A DNA stretch of 64,000 bases. Origin: Pegoplata infirma (Eukaryota > Arthropoda > Insecta > Diptera > Anthomyiidae). The notes beneath the pieces are model-generated. The model ran no database searches. It worked only from the letters and a program-made list of their open reading frames with translations, and was not told where the DNA came from. Where the stretch lies: contig OY992538.1 in the NCBI GenBank assembly GCA_963921195.1, positions 52,132,852-52,196,851 of the forward strand, given 5' to 3'. The position numbers and the translations under genes were made by a program. This document shows positions 56,021 to 64,000 of the stretch, one piece after another; position 1 is the stretch's first letter, and every line of letters starts with the position of its first letter.

Positions 56021-56572
56021 AAATTAATTAAGAAACAATTTTGATTTAAAAAAAAAATCAATGAAAAATAATTATATGTATTACGTTTAATTCACCAGCT
56101 GGTGAACAAAATTTTTTTTTCACCAGCAGGTGAGTTATTATCCAATCTACGGATAATGTAAGGAGGAGCGCAAAAATATCCCCATTAACACAAATTTAGT
56201 TTATCGTATATGTTGATATGTGCTATTATATTTTATAGCCGCAAAAGATTTTAGATTTTTTTTCGTAGGAAATTTGAGAAGACTTTACAAGGATTTATTT
56301 GGAAAAATATTATCCATGAACGTGCTGAATTCTAGAAATTTAATTTGTTTTTAGTAAATTTTGTTTTCTTGAAAAACCATATTGATTAACAATAAAATTA
56401 TTAATATTTATGACCTAAAATACTGAAATTATTAATAAATAAAACAACAAATATATTTAACATAAACATCAAAATCAACGCAACCATATGCAAATTATAG
56501 CTAAACATCGTTTTGCATGTGTTATGAATGGTTTATTTTGGTTTTTTTAACCCAAAAATACAAAATAATAAA
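56021..56572. other. AT-rich DNA, nothing recognised
   Basis: Contains the short palindrome TTCACCAGCTGGTGAA at about 56092-56107. No gene seen. Confidence 0.4.
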
Positions 56573-57341
56573 AACAAGTAGAAAAGTTAAAGTCGGCATT
56601 GCCGAATATATCAATACCCTACACAATGCCCTTTTTAAGTAATAGTAAATTTCTAACGTGAAAAAAAAAATGATTATATATATTTTATTTTGTGTAAAAA
56701 AACTTTTTTTAACACTAAAAAAAGCAATTTACAAAACTTTTTTTGAGTGTAAAATTTTTTTCGAGTGTATTTTTTTTTTGTTATAGTGTAAATATATTTT
56801 TGTGACTTACCAATGTTTTTAAAACATGTTTAACGGGTTTTCAACACGTGAATTTAAGGTGAAACTAATATGAAATTCACGGTTTTGCTAATAACCTTTG
56901 AACCACTGGGCCGATTTGGCTGAAACTTAATACAAATTAGGCCGAGAAAACGACAAATATATAAACCAAGCTTCAGAATCTTCAGAATTGCCTTTCGAAA
57001 GTTAGCGTGTTAGCGTAAATTCACGAAAAATCCTTGCCGAAATTCAGTCTTTTGCTCATAACTCTTGAACTACTGCACCGATTTCGCTGGATTACAATAC
57101 CAACCTGACCAGGTAAATGCCCAACATATATGCTAAACTTTAGGAGCCTCCGTAAAGTCTTTCAAAAGTGAGCGTGTTTTCAATAAACAGACAGACGGAC
57201 GGACATCGCTAGATCGTCTTAAAATCGATCTAGGATCATGAATATATATACTTTATGGGGTCCTAGACCAATATTTCAAGGTGTTACAAACGAAATGACA
57301 AACTTATATATACCCTCTATCACTAGAATGGAGGGTATAAA
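56573..57341 (+). mobile_element. Full-length mini-me repeat
   Basis: Begins AAAAACAAGTAGAAAAGTTA, includes CGGCATTGCCGAATATATCA, a GACAGACGGACGGACATCGC tract, ATATATATACTTTATGGGGT, TTACAAACGAAATGACAAAC, and ends ATGGAGGGTATAAAAAC. No reading frame, as expected. Confidence 0.8.
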
Positions 57342-57754
57342 AACACGCTAAATTAAAGAGGGCAAAAAGGCCATAATAACAATTGATATGCAATGCTAAA
57401 TTCAGAAAATTATGCAAAATACACAAAGCGACGAGAGTGTTATAGATTGTTTTATGTCTAGGAGAAATATTTATGTTATTTTTTCTTTGTAACCGTTGAA
57501 GGTTAAAACATAACACTGAACGACAAAAAAATATATTTTTTGTCTGTTACACCGTCCGACAAAAATGAAAAAAAAAAAAAAAATCGTTAAACACGAACAG
57601 GATAATATACGTTTGAAACAAGACACTAAATGTAGTAAAACTGCATTTACAGTTTTTCTTTTCTTGATTCTGTTTTCTTTTAAAAGGACTTCAAAGTTTT
57701 AGATTATTAAATTTTATAAAATATTTTTTTTAAAAGAACTAAAACGGCAATACT

Positions 57755-60335
57755 AACTTGGGCAGTTATTTACTAAGTTAGTTTTACCTAAGTGCCTAAG
57801 TTTAGTTTCTTAAAAAAAAAAAGATTATGATTATAATTTCTATAATTTTCTTATATTTAAACTGTATCATATTGATAAAACTTTTTGTTTCAGTGATCAC
57901 TTAAAAATATACAAAAAATATAACACCGTTCCACAGCCAATATTAAACATGAACCGGATGATATACGTCTGAAAGTAGAGATCAAATGGAGTAAAACTGC
58001 ACTTACAGTTTTTCGTTTCGTGATCCTGTTTTCTTTTAAAAGGACTTCGAAAGTTTAGAGGATTAAATTTTATAAAATATTTTTTAAATATTTGTATTTG
58101 TCCTAGGATGCCACTAGTGATGGCAAATGAAAGGGGAGAATTTTCCCTTATTTTCCTATTTTATTATTTTTACATATCAGGAAAAGTTAGGTAAGTTACA
58201 TTCTTTCAAACTTCATCCTACAATATCATTCAAAATTTTCAACAAAATATTTTGATTAAAATTTCAAAGGACGTTATTTACATCCTTTTACCCAGATATG
58301 GCAAAGTAAAAAAATTAAAAAAATTAGGGGAGATCCTCCTCTTTCATTTTCCATCACCAGCGGAATCCTAGGACAAGTACAAATGCTAAAAAATCCTTTT
58401 AAACTTTGAAGTAAGATACTCTTGACGTGGGCAATGTACAACGGTCTGGGAGTCAATCCCTCCAAAACCGAACTCGTCTTGTTCACGAAAAGGACTAAGA
58501 TAGACAGGTTTGTTCTTCCCGAACTAGATGGAATCACCCTGGAACTATCTAATAAGGCGAAATACCTGGGTGTAATCCTGGACTCAAAGCTTTCCTGGAA
58601 AAGGAATACGGAGGAAAGGATGAAATAGTCGTTATGTGATTTTTACACCTGCAGAAGAACTATCGGAAGAAGGTGGGGTCTAAAACCGTATATTATCCAC
58701 TGGATGTATGGTGCGATAATTAGACCAATACTTACCTATGGAGCCCTTGTGTAGTGGAAAGCAGCGGATAAGAAATCATATCTCTGCAACCTACAGAAGG
58801 TACAACGACTGGCGTGCGTGGGTATCACTGCTGCTATTAGATCAGCACCCCAGGCCGGTCAGCCCGTAGATATCTACATCAAGAGCACAGCAGCAAAATA
58901 GGCTCTTAGGTTAAGAGAGTCACTAATGCTTAAACAACGCTCTTGGGGACACTCGACCATATTAAGTACGGTGGGCGGGTCGGAATTAGAACGGAAAACC
59001 GACTATTTCTCACCGCAGACGAACTTTAATAGGAACTTCGAAGTCAAAATACCAACTAGGGAAGACTGGGCGGCAAACTCTGTTATAACGGGGAATGCGA
59101 TCTCAATTTTCACGGACGGATCGAAGATGGAAATGGGTACGGGTTCGGGGGTATACTCTGAATGCCTCGAAATCAGGGCCTCAGTAAGGCTCCCGGACAA
59201 GTGTAGTGTTTTCCAGGCCGAGGTTTTTGCAATTGACAAAGCCGCGCAGATGATTATGACAAAGGACCTAAGTCCTTGCGCCATCAACATTTTTGTGGAC
59301 AGTCTTGCAGCTCTGAATGCCTTAGGGTCACACACTGTAAAATCGAGAATTGTTAGTAATTGTATACAATCCCTTCATCGAATCAGTCAGCACACAGTCA
59401 AGCTAATCTGGGTCCCTGGACATAGTGGGGTCGATGGTAACGAATTAGCTGATGAGTGTGCAAGAGGTGGCTCCGAGTCGGTGGGGGAACGTGTCGAACC
59501 AGATATCTCGGTTCCTATAGTGGAGTTGATGAACGAAATTGATAGGATATCGGAGAATATGATGAGGGATAGGTGGATATCGCTGACCACGTGCAGGATA
59601 TCGCGGACCATGTGGCCACTGCCAAATCCTAAGAGGACAGAAAGTCTTCTTACCTTTGGCAAACGGACGGTTAGCCTATTAGTAGGAGTATTGACAGGAA
59701 ACTGTATAATCGGCCAAATGGCCGTTCGTATGGGAATTTCTGACAGGGACTTTTGCAGAAGTTGTGGAGAGGTGGAGGAGGAGGAGTCAGTGAGGCACTT
59801 GTTGTGTGAATGTCCGGGTCTGATGAAACGTCGTCTTAAGTATTTGGGGCAACGATTTTTTGATGACTTTGATTGCCTAAACAGTGTCCCATTGACGTCT
59901 CTAGCAGAATACCTTAAGGAATCGGGGTGGTTTGAGAGGTAGAATTTTGTATATCAGGGGAGTAGGGAGACAACTTTAGGGGAATCACAATGGGCCTCAT
60001 GGGCGGACGCCCATCCAACCTAACCTAACCTAGCCTTGAAGTCCTTTTAAAGGGAAACAGGATCACGAAATTAAAAAACTGCAAATGCAGTTTTACTTCA
60101 TTTGATTTCTTCTTTCCGACGTATTTCATCCGGTTCATGTTTAATATTGGCTGTCGAACAGTGTTATATTTTTTGCATATTTTTAAGTGATCACTGAAAC
60201 AAAAAGTTTTATCAATATGATGAAGTTTTAATATAAGAAAATGATAGAAATTATAATCAAAATCTTTTGAAAGAAACCAAACTTAGGCACTTAGGTAAAA
60301 CTAACTTAGTAAATAACTGCCTAAGTTAGTTAAGC
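57755..60335. mobile_element. Composite inverted-repeat element hosting a LINE
   Basis: Outer arms (ACTTGGGCAGTTATTTACTA, AACTTTTTGTTTCAGTGATC at 57755-57920) are mirrored at 60175-60335. Inner ends CACCGTTCCACAGCCAATAT (57924) and ATATTGGCTGTCGAACAGTG (60147-60166) are a second inverted pair, followed by GTAGTAAAAC/GAGTAAAAC and GTTTTTCG words of the ACACCGTCC family. A separate ACACCGTCCGAC end lies at 57549. The LINE at 58412-60035 interrupts one arm. Confidence 0.6.
58412..60035 (+). pseudogene. LINE E with RT end and complete RNase H
   Basis: Flanked by TTGAAG repeats (58406-58411, 60036-60041), and the uninterrupted arm at 27830 (CTTTGAAGTCATTTTAAAAG) confirms the insertion. One frame runs from VNPSKTELVLFTKRTKID through AKYLGVILDSKLSWKRNTEE (end of RT), WGLKPYIIHWMYGAIIRPIL and VQRLACVGITAAIRSAPQ into the RNase H domain: ISIFTDGSKMEMGTGSGVYS, CSVFQAEVFAIDKAAQ, INIFVDSLAALNAL and KLIWVPGHSGVDGNELADEC. 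Three in-frame TAG stops (58626, about 58753, about 58899) interrupt the first part; the last 338 codons (58926-59942) are open, ending with the cysteine cluster CRSCGEVEEEESVRHLLCEC. The 3' end is a CCTAACCTAACC tail. I-clade-like non-LTR element. Confidence 0.88.
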
Positions 60336-61234
60336 TTATTATTTCTTCTGGAAAGAAACAGAAGAGAGGTGAAATCTCTTGGTCTTTTTGCTCGAGCTTT
60401 GGATTTAAATAAAATAATAATTGTTTCTCTATTTTGACAAAAATCTTAATGAACCTTAAGGAAAATCATTTCTTCTATCAATGTATAACTTAATCAATAT
60501 AATTACAAAGTTTCGTTAAACGTAAACTGATGAAATATTTTTGTGAAGTACATATTAAAATAGGTGATTTTGCAAAGTACCCCATCTTCAAGACGTTCTA
60601 TTTAAAAAAACATATATTATCATCATTTTTGAAATTCACGGTTTAATACATAAAATTTTGTTAATTTACTAAAAAACATTATTAGAATTACCTATTAGTC
60701 ATGTAAAATGACTACAACAGTATTATTTATTATATTTGCAAATGTTTGCCTCTTGATTTTTAAACAATTCCATAGTAAATTTCTATTTTTAGTAAATTTT
60801 TTCTATTAATAGTTTTAATTTTTTTAAACAACCCTCTAACTTACAGTGTCAATTTGTATTGTCTTGAAATAGTTCTTTAATGTTGTAAGTTCACTTGGTT
60901 GGTTGAGTTTTTTTTTTACAATTTATTGAGGTCATGACATTATGACGAAAGCAAATGTCAGGTATATAATGTATAAAATGTTGACGTCACTGTGAAATGA
61001 TATTTCACAATGCAACACGAATATCTAGCAGACAGTTGTGGTCAATTTTTAATTAGTTACGTTGTTTTAACATTTAAAAAATTAACAAGGATTTCAAAGG
61101 ACTACAGGAAATATTTAATGATTAAATATTTAATAATAAATTTCGGCTGTACATATGAAACAGACCAAAAAATTCTGAGAGTTGGGAAAATACCCGTGTC
61201 TCCCAGTTTTTCTAGATCAATTCGCGTTTTCGCG
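60336..61234. other. Intergenic DNA, nothing recognised
   Basis: No supported gene. The last part (61185-61225) has GTGTCTCCCAGTTTTTCTAG, a phrase shared with the subterminal part of the 3787-8155 composite. Confidence 0.45.
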
Positions 61235-64000
61235 AAAAATGCAAAATCGATAAGTCGATAACATTTAAAATTTCTAATAAAAATTGATTAGGTTTCGATA
61301 AATCTATATTTTCTAATGGAAATTCAACAGTTGGAGATTTTTAATGAAAATTTTTTAATTATCGATAAATCGATAACGTTAACATTTTTTAATGAAAATT
61401 CTATAGTTATCGATAAATCGATAATATTAAAATTGTCTATAGATAATTATAAAGTTATCGATTAATCGGTAACATTAACATTTTCTATTAGATATTCTAT
61501 AGTTATCGATAAATTTATAACATTAAAACTTTTTAAAGAAACTTCTATAGTAATATAAATCGATAACATGAAATAGTTATCGATAAATCAATAATATTGA
61601 AAATTACTTTAGCAAATTTTATGGGTAAAATTAAATTAAAAAAAAAACAAAATGTTCTTACAGAACCTTCTGCAGTTATCGATAACATCAATAGTTATCG
61701 ATAAATCAACGACATTTAAATTTTCTACAGAAATTTATATAGTCATCGAAAAATCGATTACATTTAAATTTTTTTTTGAAAATTTTATAATTATTGATAA
61801 ATCGAAATTGTGTATTTAAAATTTCTATAGAAAATTTTATAGTTATCGATAAATCCATAACACTAAAATTTCCTATAGAAAGTTTTATAGTTATCGATAC
61901 AGTTGAAATCTTCAACAGAAAATTCTCTAGTTATCGATACATTGATAACTATATATATCGATAAATCAATAACATTAAAATTTTCTACATAAAATTCCAT
62001 AATTATCGATAAATCGAAAAAATCAAAATTTTCTATGTTAAAGTCTATAGTTATCGATTACATCACAATTTTTTATAAAAAATTCTATAGTTATCGATAA
62101 CATACAAATTTTTTAAAGAAAATTATATAGTTATTGATAAATCGTTAACATTAAAATTTCTACAGATAATTATGTAGTTTTCGATACATCGATAATGCTA
62201 CAATTTTTCCATAGAAAATTATATATAGTTAGAAAGTTCTATTGTTATCGATAAATTGATAACATAAACATATTCTAAAGAAAATTTTACAATTATTGAA
62301 AAATCGTTAACAATGAAATTTGCAAAAAAAAATCTATTGTTATCTATAAATCGATTACATTAAAACTTATAAAAATTTCTAAAAACATTAAAATTTTCTC
62401 TAGAAAATTATATAATTATCGATAATCGAGAACATTCAAATTTTCCATAGAAAATTTTATAGTTAACGATAAATCGATTAATCGATAAGTTCAAAAGTAA
62501 CCAATTAATCAATAACATCAAAATTTCAGGAAAAACCACTAAATAGTTATCGATAAATTGACAAAATTAAAATATTCTATAGAAAATACTATAGATATCG
62601 ATAATATTTCTGCAGTTATCGATAAATCGATACATTGATATTTTCTACATTTATCGATAACGTTAAAATTTTCTTAGGAAAATTCAGTAGTTATTTATAA
62701 ATTGATAACATTAAAATTTTTTACTGAAAATTTTCTAGTTATCGATAACATTATAACTGTAAATATAGTTATAAATAAGTCGAAAATATTAAAGTTTTCT
62801 AAAGAAACTCCTATAGTTATTAATAAATCGATAACATTAAAAGTTTCTACTGAAATTTCTATAGTTATCGATAAATCGATAACATTAAAATTTTCATTAG
62901 AAAAGTCTTTAGATATCTATAAATCAATAATATAATATTTTTCATAGAAAATTCTATAGGTAACAATAAACCGATAGCAATAAAACTTTTAATAGAAAGT
63001 TCTATAGTTATCGATGAATTAATAATATTAAAATTTTCTAAAGAAAATTTTATAGTTATCAATAAATCGATAACTTTAAATTTTCTAATGAAACTTCTAT
63101 AGTTATCGATAAATCGATTACATTAAAATTTTCTAAAGAAAATTCTATAGTTATTGATAGATCAACAACATTAAAAATTCTATAGTTATCGATAAATACT
63201 AACTTTAAAATTTTCTACTGAAAACTCTATAGTTATCGATAAATCGATAATATTAAAATTTTCTATATATAATTCTATAGTCACCGAAAAATCGATAACA
63301 TTAAATTTTTATATAGAAATTCTATAGTCATCGATAAAGCGATAACATTTAAATTTTTCTTAGAAAATTCTATAGTTGTCAATAAATCGGTTACTTAAAA
63401 TTTTTTTAAAGAAAATTTTTTAAGTTACCGATAAAACGATAACTTTAAATTTTTTATGGACAATTCTATAGTGCCGACAAATTGATAACATTAAAATTTT
63501 CAACAAAAATTCTGCAGTTATCGATAAACCGATAACATAACAATTTTACACACAAAGTTCTATAGTTATCAATATATCAATGACATTAAAATGTTCTATA
63601 GAAAATTTCATTGCTATCGATAAAACGATAACTATTTTTTGTTAAAAATTCTATAGTTATTGATAAATCGATAACATTAAAACTTTTTGTAGAAAGTTCT
63701 ATAGTTATCGATAAACTGATAACTATAAAATTTTCTTTAGAACATTCTATAGTTGTCGATAAATCAATAATACATATAAAAGTTTTGCATAGAAAATTCT
63801 ATAATCAACAATAAATCGACAACATTAAAATTTTCCATAAAAAGTTCTATAGTTATCGATTAATTGATAACATTAAAATTTTCTAAAGAAAGTTCTATAG
63901 TTATCGATAAAACGATTATATTAAAATTTTTTTAAGAAAATTTTAGTTATTTGTAATTCGATAACATTAAAAATTGTAATGAAAATGCTGTAGTTATCGA
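61235..64000. repeat. Satellite-like array, about 48-bp unit with TATCGATA core
   Basis: Degenerate direct repeats of CTATAGTTATCGATAAATCG, ATAACATTAAAATTTTC and a variable TATAGAAAATT spacer. Period about 48 bp by eye, with indels; roughly 55-60 units before the window ends inside the array. The core TTATCGATAAATCGATAA is a partial palindrome. All short frames in it (61706-61915, 62702-62935, 62865-63062) are repeat translations. Confidence 0.85.

Noticed and set aside
59003..59662. Minus-strand frames of 110 and 91 codons
   Set aside because: They are shadows of the LINE RNase H frame on the plus strand.
61706..63062. Frames rich in SITIKFSIE and KSITLKFS
   Set aside because: They are satellite monomer translations; the direct DNA repeat explains them.

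Overview
This window looks like AT-rich nuclear DNA of a brachyceran fly, most likely a calyptrate such as a blow fly or house-fly relative. The evidence is: spliced coding exons that closely match the insect GDAP2 homologue (CG18812 in Drosophila, from memory of the family); many copies of the dipteran mini-me repeat with its (GTCY)n microsatellite; and nested fly-type transposons. The species call is inference.

One host gene is visible. Five minus-strand exons, 30863-30981, 9270-9423, 9062-9201, 3668-3722 and 3396-3590, have good splice sites, compatible phases and a combined length of 663 nt (220 codons plus stop). Exons 2-5 encode the CRAL-TRIO-like C-terminal half of GDAP2. Exon 1 is a plausible acidic N-terminus. 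I found no macro-domain exon in the 21.4 kb between exons 1 and 2, although exon 1 splices to exon 2 in frame on paper.

Nearly everything else is mobile or repetitive DNA. From left to right: a foldback element built of 20/21-bp tandem repeats (274-2255); exons 5 and 4; a nested inverted-repeat complex inside intron 3 (3787-8155); a degenerate tandem array (8165-8960); exons 3 and 2; intron 1, with large palindromes (9860-11547, 12280-12532, 12643-13907), a hAT-like element (21237-22796), an interrupted mini-me (25537-29055) and an apparently intact DD37E Tc1/mariner transposon (29294-30592); exon 1; a 3.8-fold nested set of LINE remnants with RNase H domains (34230-40692); another LINE with clean target duplications (42938-43848); hAT-like and foldback elements (45184-47937, 49056-50343, 51786-53557, 53572-55981); a complete mini-me (56573-57341); a LINE inside an inverted-repeat composite (57755-60335); and a satellite of about 48-bp period (about 61235 to the right edge) that carries TATCGATA in many monomers.

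The most useful observations are the perfect-TIR DD37E transposon with an open transposase, six or seven non-autonomous elements with 7-8 bp target duplications, tRNA-like modules inside otherwise unrelated TIR elements, the foldback element made of heptad-coding repeats, the TATCGATA-rich satellite, and the missing GDAP2 macro domain.
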